Below are positions 24,691 through 36,362 of a stretch of DNA of 64,000 nt, in pieces. This DNA is from Schistosoma haematobium (lineage: Eukaryota; Platyhelminthes; Trematoda; Strigeidida; Schistosomatidae): contig NC_067196.1 in NCBI RefSeq assembly GCF_000699445.3, positions 47,719,364-47,783,363 of the forward strand, read 5' to 3'. The first letter of the stretch is position 1, and the number at the start of each line of letters is the position of its first letter. The position numbers and the translations under genes are program-made. The notes under the pieces were generated by a model. The model was not told the origin of the DNA. It saw only the letters and a list, made by a program, of their open reading frames with translations, and searched no databases.

Positions 24691-25270
24691 AGTAAGTAAA
24701 GTAAAAATGTTGAAATGCAGAATAGTGTTAAGCAAAATTGAATTTTTGCAAGCGTTTGGTCTGCGAATGAATATATTGAGAGCGCTTTAGGTATTTATGA
24801 ATGTGATGGATTATCCAATCATTTAGACGTTGGTTTAACCTACATTCCATAACAAGAAATTCATAGAACCTTAGTTTAACTGTTTGAATAACACATCAAT
24901 TGATTTTTCTATGTTATCGAGGATTTCTCGTGCAAACAGACTATTTTAGGTTTGCCCATCGCGTGAAATGTCAAAAGTTTTACGTAAACCACACAATACA
25001 ATGAGATGACTAGTTCTTGTAAACACTAGTCACAGTTTCAATTTTCAGAATTTGGTTTTCTGATTAAATAACCTATCTAGACAGAGTAGTTACTACATGG
25101 ATTATTCACGTTACTGGATGGAATTTATTTATACTTCGTTTCAGTAATACACACTCACTTCAATGTTAGTTACGTCAATTCTGACTTTATGAAATTTCCG
25201 TCAATTTTCGCGTTGATAGGGAGTGAAGCCGATTCACACAGTCGAATTATTATTTCTTTATATTTTAATT
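22594..25270. repeat. Outer inverted duplication, right arm
   Basis: Near-identical reverse complement of 1091-3767. The arm carries a 5'-truncated RTE (22594 to about 24707), 270 bp of shared 3' flank and the C repeat. Confidence 0.93.
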
Positions 25271-25745
25271 TATTTTTTATAACTTGGAATATATCCTTAA
25301 TCTACTCAAATTATATTCGCAACCTTATTTAACCATCGTTCACCAATAAACAATATTTGAATTAGTGTTTTTCTTTTTTATTATTTCGACTTGGAGTTAA
25401 TTCAAAACATTTAAATTAAGAAAACAAAAAGAAATGTCAGATAATTTTATATCAAATAAACAATCGGTTACTATGCTTGTACTCTCTAGTCTACTTAAAA
25501 TGTAAACACTCGATCCGAAGGTTATTCGAAGACGATGGTGTACATAGTTTCTACAATAATAAAATTAATAGTTGCATATTATAGTTATGTAAGAGAGAAT
25601 CACAGTAAATAGGAAATTCATTTGGTGAAACTCACAATGAATGTGAATATAGTGCATAATATGTGAGTATATGTAATGAGACTGACTCATAATCAGCACT
25701 TGCAAAGTTAGATGTCCTTCATCTTGTATAAATCATTATACATAA
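24975..25745 (-). repeat. Segment C with flank (inverted partner 40245-40957)
   Basis: Reverse complement of 40245-40957. The right-hand part (25271-25745) is absent from the left arm at 1 kb. Relative to 40.6 kb this copy carries about 63 extra bases around 25330-25400. Confidence 0.85.
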
Positions 25746-25894
25746 GTATCAACGATAACTAATACTTAACATTAAGAATGTAAAGTGTATTTTCAAAATT
25801 TCAATCTTGAATGATTCAGTTTCACGTTTTTATAAATAACCCGTAATAGTTTTATGTTGAAGGATAACTGTAGATTTTATAGTCATCATTTATT

Positions 25895-26155
25895 ATTCTA
25901 GAGACTTCTATTTTCTCTTGTACTAGTGAGCTTACATCAATTCAAACGATAGCTCTACATAACTGATAAGCGTGTCGCGTATGAGGCAGTTACCTACCGA
26001 ATACAATGCAAGATGGTCATGCAATATCTTGGATTGTTTGAAGTTAGACATTAACACCATCAAATGCTGGCCCAGTGGTCGAGAGATTAAGCATTCGCGT
26101 GGGAGACCAAAGTCCATCAGTTCTAGTCCCATGTGAGGGATCTTGGTTACGCACT
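25895..26155 (+). repeat. tRNA-like SINE-type repeat, copy 1
   Basis: Direct-orientation homologue of 32327-32590. Its tRNA-like part (about 26066-26140) is preceded by a conserved leader with gatggtcatgcaatatc. The A-box-like tggtcgagagat starts at 26076; the B box is degraded (agttctagtcc). Confidence 0.75.
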
Positions 26156-27044
26156 CACACCTATAAATAGATGAATTTTACTGATCATGAAAAACTGTTA
26201 CTGCATGATGTCACTTGATCTTTCACTCATTTTTAAATCACTTAAATGTTTATTACTTTATATGCGCTAGTTTAGATGCTCTAAGCTTATCATACAAATT
26301 ACATACCTGCTCAGAGAAATTCTTTCTACATTGGTTCATTCGAGTTACAGTACTGATTTTCACTTTATGACGCAAAGAGAATCTTTAACTATTTTACGAA
26401 AGCCTAAACTTTACTGACAGAAATGTAATACTATATTGATAGAGTTTGCGACCTAGTAGTAGTTTATTAAAGCAGGTTCCATTACTATTTTCAATTAGAC
26501 TAATCCAATCGATAGTAACTACATTCCCATTTTGATTAAGTGTTCACATTCCATTGAATGTTGTTTAACACAATTTGATCACTGTAAAATAACATTGATT
26601 TTATTTCACTGAAATGGGTGATAGATAGTGAAGTTAACATGAGATAACCATGTTTCTATATAATTGCCCGCTTAAAATAGGATGAAAATGAAACATTGTG
26701 AAACACAGTTTCGAATTCATTTTTAAAAGGAAGGAAAAGTAGAAATAACTTTTGTTAGATTGAGGAAACATGCTCAAAGAAAAGAAACTGATTAAAGAGT
26801 GGAATTTCAGAACACTGTGATGTTCATAATTGTAACCGTAAAACTGACTTTGAGTTTTTACAAGATTGGTTCATCTACTCTCTACTACAGATTTAAACCG
26901 AACATTTAATTTGACACTACTATCTCAACAGACATTTTTAATATTATCTCAGACTTGTCAACCATGAAGTATTAATTGGTTTAGTGTTAAATCTCATCGT
27001 GCTACACGAATGTGAATTAATAAAACATAACACTTCTTACTTAC
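26156..27044. other. AT-rich DNA, nothing recognised
   Basis: No repeat partner, domain or RNA gene seen. It would be 3' of the candidate gene at 27-31.7 kb, and a terminal exon could lie here, but none was identified. Confidence 0.4.
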
Positions 27045-30000
27045 TCTATTTGACTACGCAGGGCACATCGAGTAAATAAAGAAAATGATAAAGAAACTAA
27101 TAGAGCACTGGTCGTGTTTCAAAGCATTGATATCTTTAGAAGGTTGATTGTGTGATGTTTCTGAATACCAGTATAATTAGCTAACACCATAGTTAGTCGG
27201 TTAAAGGTTCTGAATAATTATTAAGTATAGCAACATTTAAACCATTTAGTCCAATTAACAATATTCTACACAGCTCTACTGTTAAAATTTCTCCATACAT
27301 TTTAAATCCAAGTACACTTTGGAATAATCTGATTTTAAACACATACTCTCTGGTGCTTGAATGCCACTCGAAATGAATTCAATAAAAAATTTAAAGGATA
27401 CAATATCCCAGACATATCAAAATTAATGCTAATTTCATGGTGTTAAATCTGTCGTTCTTTTATTGTATTTTAAGGTATTTCACCCTTCCTTTGTTTAACA
27501 ACACAGTTAATTTGCAATGTACACTTTGGTATTAAAAGTGGCGTATTAGTTCAGTGCTTTACGTTAATCCTTGGTTATCTCTTTTGGTTTCTTCAGATGT
27601 TACCGTATTTCAAGATAGTGAAAATGTGTATGAATTGAGCTTGATTGTTTGTTTTTCATATTTCTGGCAACCTCATGAGAACAAAGAACATAGAAGATAA
27701 CTCAAAGAACACCATGCGTCTTAGTGGCTATTCAAATGTAGTCATACACTGGGATAACTTGTATGTAAAACAAAATCAACCGACTTACATTTTTTATCAT
27801 TTTATAATTCCATGTTTTTTCTTTAAGGAAAGCAAGTAGTAAAGTTTGAACCATTTACAATAATGTAGTCAGATATTCATGCTTTACTACACAATATTCT
27901 TTAAGTAGACTGACTGGTATTCCACTGACAATAACCAGTGTCTTTTAACATTGCCTTCTCATTCAAATGTAGTTACTAAAATCTAACTATGTTTAGTTTC
28001 AACTATTCGACTGATTAGTCAGAGTGTAAAGAATTCGTGAACATGGAAAATTACATTTCATAATAACAGTTAGCACGAGTAGTACAAAAGTATCTAAATT
28101 AATCAATACAAAGCCAACTAATTTAGGTGTTTCCGTATCACCACAGAACGCGCTGGTAATATCAATTGTACCATTCTTGAAATGAATGTTTTTCAGACTG
28201 GCCTATAATTTAAAATTTCATTTTATGCATTATCTATATATAATTAAGCTCAGTGAAGATCGAAATAAAACTCTGTAGATTATGCTAGAGCTATTGAACT
28301 CTTACTATAGAACTATGTATAATATCAAGAAGTGATAATATGCAGGCTTTGGAAATCTTTGTCACCAAAATGGTCGAGTTAATCAATCTAGTGACTACAA
28401 CAAATCATGACAGATAAACTAAATTTCGAACATCTAAGTCCTGAATCAGAGAGATGAATAATATCTTTCCAAAACTAAATAAATAAACATATTTTCAAAA
28501 AATTTGAAATTAAACCCGCACTTACAAGATATTCTTTCCTTGCCTTGTCGTCTAAAGCCTTTGTTAATTCATGAGTATATGACTGGAAAAAAGTAAAACC
28601 ATCGATGGATCCATCAAGTGGATTGATGAAAATCATAACTTGACAGAACTTTTAAAAATATCACGAAAATTTAATAGAACATAAAACTGGGATATAAATT
28701 GTTTAAAAAACATATTCCGTTATGATTCAGTCACGGGTCAAGTAAAAAGAAAGTAATTGTTAATTGGCCTTTAGTTAACATCTATGTTCTTGTAATGCAC
28801 TTTGCTTCATTTCCTAATGAATGATTGGAACAACAAGAGATTTATGACTAACTGTAGATTTCATTCCATTTTGTGACTACATCATTACATATTTTTCTTC
28901 TTCGTCAAATGTTATTCATTCATATCCGAAATTATCAGTTACCTTTCATTGAAAACTTTATTGAATATTGACAGTACATCAAATTTGATTTAAGATTAAG
29001 TTCATAACTTACAGAATCAGCCTTTTTTAGAAGAAACAAAAATCATTTTTCCAGAAGGGGGTTTGGTGAAGATTTTAGTAATTTGATAATTGAATTCATA
29101 AGTCAATTAAAGCTAGACAACCATGGAAACCTGTAAACCCTGGATGGCCGTTTCTTCCCAATATGGGACTCCTTAGCAGTTTTCCATGATGGTCCAGTTT
29201 TAATTGACTCATGAATTCAACAATTAAAATTAATTTTGATCAGCATTATATTCTGGATAATATATAAATAAATATTCATGAGCATATTACAAACAGGCGG
29301 AATAATACATGATGGTTGAGAATAATCAAAGAGATTAAGTGACATTTTCATTCTTATTTGTAAAGTCAACTGCTTATATTAACTAAATTAGTTTCTAGTT
29401 TACAAGATACATCTACCACATAACATTTTTGACAAATTAACGCAGTAGTGGAATTAAGTATTAAAACCAGATTATTATTTACATGGTGACCCTGTTTTGA
29501 ACCAGATAAGCAATAAGTATGATATAGAGTAATAAGATGAAAGTTGATTCACACTAATAATAGAAACGTAAGTAATAATATTAGCCATAATAATGGTTTC
29601 ATTAAGCATAAAATATGTGGTACTCACAGTTATTCGTCGAAGCACCATTAGTGAAAGCGAAATCCAGACGACACCGTCAGTGACTATACCTTTCCAAATT
29701 ACCACATACTTCAGGCATTTCAGTTAAATGCTCCAAAGTTTACTGGAAATCTATTCGACAAATGGTGAATTATCTGCCACACAGGAAAGTCTACACCACA
29801 ATATGATTTAAACAATGTTAAATTTACATGATCTCTTGAGATACGACAGTCTATACTGAAGTATACATTGTTTGCTAAAATAAATTCATTGAGTTAAAGA
29901 AACAACACCACCTAGTTTTATGCATTATTTTATAGAACTGTATGCATCTTGAAATGCCCCAGAATTACGTTGATCAGTAAGGATCTCTTTTATGAGTCTT

Positions 30001-31704
30001 ACTGGAAGGAGATCATATACATTGCTCATGATGTAAGACTACATTGCACACACACACAGATCAGTCGTTTTACATTATAAAAGATGGAACCGTGTCCTAT
30101 ATGAATGCAATACGTATGCTAATTAGTTGAGTTATTTACATCTAAATTATATTAAAAGTAAACACAACTTGAGTTATAGTACTAACCATCAATGTCCCAT
30201 CTATTGAATATCCTTTTTGTCTATCTTAACTAGTAGCTGGAATGAGGGAAGACCATGACTATTATATTTTTCACACCGATTTATGTAGCAGATTTGTAGT
30301 TACTGGCAAGTAAAGCCAGTTGATTTTCACCCTATTCAACTCTATTTAACACTTTTCTGTCAATTAACACTTCGTTTTTTCAGTTAATCGACAGTGACTC
30401 GTCATTGAAATCTATCCTCATCATAGTTGATTTCGATATATTATTTATGTGTTCCATTTCATGATGATTTGAACATTTCAATACACACCAATATCATCTG
30501 TGTGACTTAAATTTTGCAGCTACTGGATTTGGAATTTGTGTAAATGACATGACTACCTTGGTAATAATGATCTCTTTATCATGACAAGTCTTTAACTCAA
30601 TCAGACATTTAGTAATGTACAATGTGTTTAGCTGGTTATTTTTATTAGCGTTTATATTAGACGTGAAAAGTCTGTTTTATTCCCATTACGCATAGATCTA
30701 GAATTATATACAACCATATTCCGTGAAAGTGAAACAGAATTTCTGATTTAAATAAAGCTTGATCTACTAGTTTCAAAACTTACCCCGCCCCCTCAACTTT
30801 CCACTGTGGTTTAAAATAAATAAGTGAATTTCAACATCTTAAATAAAATTCATTTTCGCTACTGGTATAAAAATCTGCTAAAAGGAGTCATGCACTCTTC
30901 TGAACACCGTAACACCATATTATTCTCTTCAAGTACGGTGTGATTTGGACAAGAAATCAAGTTAACCATTTTTGTGACGAAAAGGATTAGAAAGTCAGTT
31001 AATTGTAACTAAACATGGACATACAACACACACATGTGATAAGTAAACAGAGAAACATAAACAAGTGAAGTTGTCAATAATTAATCTGTCAAGTGAAATA
31101 AACTAAACACACGCGTAACTTCCCAAATATTGAGGTGTGATTAACGTAATGTGGAGGTAATCACAGTAAATCGAATACACATATATTGACAACCCCTTGA
31201 TTAATCAAATGATCCAAATCACTGAGATTGTGAATTCGAAATTCATTTCGGAATGAACGGAATAGTACTTTTTGAATAGGCAATCATTTATTACAAAATT
31301 TGATGTTACTTACAGCCGTTAACTGAAGGATTGTTGTGAGATTGGCTGTGAGCCTCATCACAGGGAGTGTAGGTCCTTGAATATATACAGATTTTACATC
31401 AAACACTACCTGATAAAACTATTTCTAAAATGATATCTCTATATTAGTAGAAATACTCGAAATCTGAAATGGTTGATTAATAATTGTGGAATCATCAATT
31501 GGTTTTATTTTTTATAAATCATGTCTACGGATGATGATCCACAGAATTAAGATCGAAGGTGTAATAGTTCTTGCATATAATTAAATTGAAATCAAACAAA
31601 TTAATACACTAACAAACATCGGATTTACGACAAAACTACTTACCATCAAATGTTATTTCACTTGAAATCACAAGTAAGATCAGAAGAAATACAGTACTTT
31701 TCAT
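27045..31704 (-). CDS. Candidate micro-exon-type gene A (split, possibly decayed)
   Basis: I assemble this from splice-like signals, not from an ORF. Exons on the minus strand: 31644-31704 (61 nt, signal peptide), 31314-31322 (9), 30784-30803 (20), 29013-29021 (9), 28526-28582 (57), 27347-27355 (9), 27045-27053 (9). Each internal one is bounded by AG and GTAAGT or GTATGT. A TATA-like motif lies about 50 nt upstream of the ATG. Several exons have counterparts in locus C at 52-64 kb (61-nt exon 1, an exon starting TGGAA, ADS/SDS, the 57-nt exon). Exon 1 ends in phase 1, but the 20-nt exon read in that phase meets TGA. So either this exon is skipped or misplaced, or the locus is decaying. MEGs encode small secreted proteins in schistosomes; the assignment here is inference. 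Confidence 0.45.
28526..28582 (-). CDS. Candidate 57-nt exon of gene A
   Basis: Acceptor ttttacttttttccag and donor CTT|GTAAGTGC bound 57 nt that are open only in phase 0: SYTHELTKALDDKARKEYL. The 57-nt exon at 52921-52977 encodes VFTDDYSRYRLKKQLADYL in the same phase, sharing T at position 3, an acidic pair at 4-5, a lysine-rich centre and the terminal YL. Charged, likely helical peptide. Exact length, phase and end conservation argue for two paralogous exons. Confidence 0.65.
29013..29021 (-). CDS. Candidate 9-nt micro-exon (ADS)
   Basis: GCTGATTCT between a pyrimidine-bearing acceptor (gtttcttctaaaaaag) and GTAAGTTATG. Counterparts: TCTGATTCA at 54669-54677 and GCTGATGCC at 758-766, both also followed by GTAAGTAATG. 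Confidence 0.5.
29090..29220. mobile_element. Fold-back (MITE-like) element, 131 bp
   Basis: The ends are inverted repeats of about 40 bp: ttgaattcataagtcaatta at the left against the reverse complement of the right end ttgaattcatgagtcaatta, continuing into agctagacaaccatggaa-type sequence. A related 144-bp unit lies at 43121-43264. No coding capacity. It sits in an intron of candidate gene A. Confidence 0.75.
31644..31704 (-). CDS. Candidate first exon of gene A: signal peptide plus splice donor
   Basis: ATG at 31704-31702 encodes MKSTVFLLILLVISSEITFD: a lysine, a leucine/isoleucine-rich core and a small-residue cleavage region, as expected of a secretory signal. After 61 nt (phase 1) a perfect donor GTAAGTAG follows at 31643. 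Upstream, agtatataag (31751-31760) gives a TATA box about 50 nt from the ATG. Locus C has a 61-nt exon with the same design. This is the best-supported start in the region, but without transcripts it stays a prediction. Confidence 0.6.
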
Positions 31705-32326
31705 TTTCGGTAGATAAGTTATAATTGTCCAAAATGAAAATACTGTGATTCTTATATACTACTTCAGCCTGACACTATTATATAGATGATTAACATCCTG
31801 ATCAATACCGATAAAATGTGTGGGTGTGATTAGCAATATTAATGAATAAATGGTTGATCAATATGTATTTCAAAGTGTGTGATCATGTAGATAGAATAAC
31901 ACATTTTGTTGCCTATATGAATTAGCTAATTGGATATTTCATGAATGCTGATAATGTTGCTTAAACGATCATTCATATGTATAGTAGGTGCTTTAATCAT
32001 AAGAATAGCTGTAGTGACATAGTTGGTAAATTTTTAATATTCATGCTTACTTTGCCATTAATGACAATAGATCACAACCTCCTCACATACTACCCTAACA
32101 CTGTCCCCAAAAATATTGATAATTTCAAGGACGACGTAATCAGCTGTTATTACTTTTAGGAGGAAATTAAAGGTCGATAATTCGTTCGACAATTACTTTT
32201 GCCATAACCGTAGTTGCCGGAACCAATGAATTACTCTACAGTATAGATTTATAAGCTTGAAACCCTCTTAATATTCTCACGTTGATTATGAATTTAAAGT
32301 ATATAGACCAGAAAATTCGATTGGAA

Positions 32327-32590
32327 GTAGTTTTCTAGGGACTTGTATTTATCATGTACTAGTGAGCTGACATCAGTATAAACGACAGATCTAGATAACT
32401 GATAATTGTGTCGCGTGTGAGGCGGTTACCTGCCGAATACAACGTAAGATGGTCATGCAATATCGTGGATTGGTTGAGACTAGACATTAACACCATTGGA
32501 TGCCGGCCCAGTGGTCCAGTAGGTTAAGCGTTCGTGGGCGAGACTGAAGGCCTTGGGTTCGAATCCCACGAGTGGGATCGTAATGCTCAC
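32327..32590 (+). repeat. tRNA-like SINE-type repeat, copy 2
   Basis: Contains a Pol III-type A box (tggtccagtagg, 32512-32523) and a perfect B box (ggttcgaatcc, 32556-32566). Spacing of about 33 bp is longer than in a standard tRNA and suits a class II-like or SINE head. The leader of about 180 bp is shared with 25895-26065, which marks it as a dispersed repeat rather than a functional tRNA gene. No matching CCA-side acceptor stem is evident. Confidence 0.78.
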
Positions 32591-32599
32591 TTTTTGTTT

Positions 32600-33735
32600 C
32601 ATCCGAGTCTTGAAAAAAATTTTAACTTCTGAAGAAAAATACACCAACTCCATTTCACTACCCTGCTATACTCCTGTCAGTGAATGTATATTGGGATAAA
32701 TTTTTTTCGATCAAGTAGAACTGGAATTGAAGTCCTTAGTTATGTTGACAAGACTAATTAGATGTATCTCATTAAAAGAAAATTTTGGAGAAAATTAATA
32801 ACTGGTTTTAATATTGGATAATAGTGATTACTGAAGTAGGAAGGTAGTCAAATGCTTAATATACAATTAATAAACAAATTACCACCTAAGCATTTCCATT
32901 AGTGTTATCATAACACATGGTATATTAATTAAAAAACACATATCAACATATCAATAAATCATCATGATAAAATAATGATTAGGGCATGTATAAATCACGG
33001 GAACCGTAAAGGATCGGTAAATTAAGCAACTTTTACGCTATCTCAAAGAAGTATTAATTTCTCGAAAGAGGCAATTAGTATTTATGATTGGGTTGTTTTG
33101 TAAGTAGTAATTCTTAATACAAAATAGTTGTTTACTTTCGCTTTATAAACGTTTTCGTTAAAAAAACGTTATATTGTAATAGGCTTATTTTGCTAATCCA
33201 TTAAAAGCGTTAATTGTTTTTACCTGTATATTCTTTGTAGTTGAGCCGTTTATAATTATGACAATCAATACTTGTGTGTGTAAGCAGTCATGTAAATCGG
33301 TTACTGGGCTTGGGAAGTGCGCGTTAAGTTTTTTTCACGTTATGTCGATAGCAAATATTTTCTAAGTGTTCAGTCTAGCCAAATTAACATATGAATTAGT
33401 AAATGTCATATGTCATTAAGTGTAAATGTGCAAGCCTACGTCGTCTGACGCAATAAATTTCTATCTTAATTATACAGATGAATATGAATAAGGTCAAACG
33501 TATCAATGAATATTCAGGTATACTGACGTTTAATTTCAATGTAGTAAATAAATCGGTGATTAAAATGTTTTTGTTACAGTAATTAAAGGTAATAGAGGTG
33601 TAGAAATAAATAAGGTGATATAATGAGTATCTATGATCTTTAATCATGTTAATCATCTTATTATATTCACTAATAAATAAAACCCTATATTCATTAACCA
33701 AACGACAAAATGACAATTTACAGTATATTGAAATC
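32600..33735. other. AT-rich DNA, nothing recognised
   Basis: No gene, repeat partner or RNA recognised. The open frame on the minus strand at 33396-33788 is mostly sequence downstream of the CR1 stop codon and is not credible. Confidence 0.5.
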
Positions 33736-33775
33736 AGTTTCAGTTTGGAAAAGACAGGAGGCTTGATGGCCTGTG

Positions 33776-34800
33776 TTAATCCTGGCAATGGTGGTCTCTC
33801 AGTTGATCCAACTTTCCTTTGAAAGAATCAACGGATGGAGCCTCAACCACTTGCTGAGGTAATGAATTCCACTCGTTGACGATTTGATGGGAAATTCGAT
33901 AGTTAGCTGACAAGTAATTTGTTCTGGGCTTGTGAACCTTTCTGGAGTGTCCTCGTAAATTCTCTGTTTTTGGAAGACAAGAAAATTGAGGGCATATCAG
34001 GCGCAAATTTATCACTAAGCAATTTGAAAACTGTAATCAAGTCGCCTCTAGTTCTGCGATATGACAACGGGAAAAGGTTTAGCTTGGTCAGTCGAGCATC
34101 ATACGGAAGCTTCTCTATTCCAGGAATCAGCTTAGTTGCTGTTCTCTGGGGCTTTTCCAGAAGCTCACTGTCTTTTCTTAAGCAGGGGCTAGCCGCTTGT
34201 ATGCAGTACTCAAGTTTAGGACGTACGAACACTGTATACAAAGTCAAAAACGTCTTAGCATCGACATGACTGAAAGCCCTACTTATTGACAATAAGGTTC
34301 TAAAACCTTTGGCGGCTATTGCACGGCAGTGCGTAGTAGTCTTTACGTCTTGGCTAACGATGACTCCTGAGTCATTATGTGTTTGGACAACAGGTAGTTC
34401 AGTGTTATTCATCGTGTATGTATCTGTACCTTGATGACCGATATGCATCACAACACACTTGGAAGTATTTGTCGGCAACTGCCAGGTTTGAGACCATTCA
34501 GATAATTTCTTCAGGTCATTTTGGAGTTCTAAATTATCATCATTGTTGGCGCCCAACTAGGAAGTCTTTTGTCCACATCCGTAGATTGTCTCCAATTCTG
34601 ACATTTTTTAGCTTATATAACAGCCGGGTGTGCGGAACTTTGTCAAAAGCTTTGCTGAAATCAATGTAAGCTACGTATACAGGTAACTTTTGGTCCTTAA
34701 TAGCGCACCAGCTTTCACGAGCGACTAATAAGTTAGTGGGACAAGAATAACCTATTCTGGAACCATGCTGCTTCTCTGAAGAGATTTGTATGCGCTGACG
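33776..34800 (-). pseudogene. CR1 reverse transcriptase with deleted catalytic core
   Basis: From about 34770 the minus strand reads SRIGYSCPTNLLVA, then AYIDFSKAFDKVPHTRLLYK up to FLVGRQQ and a stop. The next codons jump to NDDNLELQNDLKKLSEWSQT, which normally follows the ADD box. The GxPQGSxLGP and YADD motifs are therefore missing through an internal deletion at about 34560. The thumb/C-terminal region continues (RPKLEYCIQAASPCLRKDSE, LPYDARLTKLNLFPLSYRRT) to NEWNSLPQQVVEAPSVDSFK and a stop at 33776; a frameshift separates the last two segments near 33905-34000. Confidence 0.86.
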
Positions 34801-34856
34801 GGAAGGGTGCTTCTATAGTGTATACATTGTTAAAGTAGTTCGAGAACACTTGAGCC

Positions 34857-35981
34857 TTACCAAAGTCGTCCTCCACCAATGATGCGGCAGTACTGTCTCC
34901 TCATAGTGCAGGAATGTTTCCTCTTTTTTGTCCTTTGGTTTACATAAGAATACAAGCGTTTTAGATATTTTATGGATTCCTTAACAATTTTCTCTTCGTA
35001 CAACTTTCCACACTTATGTAGGGTCGAGGCACAGGTATTCCGAGCTTTTCGATACTGAGATTTTGTTTCATCAGTCCCCAGTAACCTAAATCTATCCCAC
35101 ATTTTTCTTCTCTTACGGAGAAGGATGCGGACCTCCCTACTGAACCACGGTGGAGAGTTTCTCGGCCTCCTCGGTGTAGTCCAAGGGATGTGGGGTGCGG
35201 TAACTTTTAAGTATAAATTTCGAAGTGCGTCCCAAGCCGTTTCAGTTGAGGACTCTGGGTCTATTGTCCAATCTACTAACGATGCTGAGTGCATGATATC
35301 TGGTATGTTCGCTTTCCAGACGTTAGGTTTGGATTGAGCTAACGCGTGCTCGTGATTGACAGTTATATGGAAGTCGAAAGTTAAAACTGCGTGATCACTT
35401 TTACCTAGGGGTGGCATGTAATGAAGGTTCGCAACGCCATCCTCATAGTGAGTCAATATAAGATCTAGTGAGGATGATTCAGTGTCCTGGTGGTACCTAG
35501 TCGCTTCTTTCACATGTTGCACTAGGGCACATGTGATAACCGCATCAACTAGTTCCTACTCGAAGGAATTTCCTGACGATTCATTTCACAGATTTCCCCA
35601 ATCTACTATAGGTTCATTAAAGTTCCCTAGGATAGGACATCGACCACTTTGTGATCAAGTATTGAGACTGCTTAGCAGGACCTCATTTACCTCACAGCTT
35701 GGACTGCGATAAACCAAACCAATCAGCAGCTCTTGTCCCTTGCATTTCAAGCGGTAAACAACTTATTCACACGTCCCACTCTCATGGGATACACTGTCGA
35801 TAATGGTGAGTGAGATAGCATTCCAAAAGAATAGAGATACTCCCCATCCTTTACGCTTTTGTATTCTGTTGACCCTTACTAACACAAAGCCCTCGGAATC
35901 AAGTTCCATACTATCTATAGACTGTGTCAGCCAGGTTCCTGTGACTGCGATAATGTCTGATTTTGTAGAGTCAATCTGCAC
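34857..35981 (-). pseudogene. CR1 endonuclease region, fragmented
   Basis: 35981-35763 shows DIIAVTGTWLTQSID (the usual residue is E in ITETWL), and VRVNRIQKRKGWGVSLFF. 35522-34857 shows SSLDLILTHYEDGV and PPLGKSDHAVLTFDF, with the catalytic SDH motif, followed by the PPWFSREVRILLRKRRKMWD linker typical of CR1. Missing stretches and stops between the pieces disable the enzyme. Confidence 0.82.
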
Positions 35982-36362
35982 ACCTAGTTCCGATCGCTTA
36001 TTGAGTAAGTTTCAATCATTAGTGTAGCAGATCCGAAGCCTATTTAAGTGGCTTCGTGCTTCACCCATAGTGGCTTCGGCATCATTCTTTGTCGAAGCCT
36101 TACAACCCGAAAATTTACAATTTTGCTGTCCTTTTCGCCAGCGTCTAACCTAAGTTGTAGTTCTTTTTCGGCTTCCCGTCTTTTTACGCGGTCTGCCAAC
36201 GGCAAATCCTTACGGATAAAAACTCCTGAACCCATTCTGTAAAATTAAGTCACGTTCGTTCGAAGATTTGAATACTACTTTAAGTAGTCGTGATTGATTA
36301 GGCTTCAAGTTCGCTAGACTACCTAGTCTGTACATCTTTAGCAAGGTGACTCCGGGGATATT

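Noticed and set aside
27599..27693. Plus-strand terminal-exon-like stretch after ttttggtttcttcag
   Set aside because: No plus-strand partner exons seen; the adjoining signals favour the minus strand.
29475..29705. 76-codon minus frame with a hydrophobic segment and a GTGAGT donor at 29624
   Set aside because: No clean acceptor or phase match to the proposed exon chain of locus A; kept out of the gene model.
32500..32580. Functional tRNA gene
   Set aside because: A and B boxes exist, but spacing, lack of a paired acceptor stem and the shared leader with 25.9 kb indicate a tRNA-like repeat.
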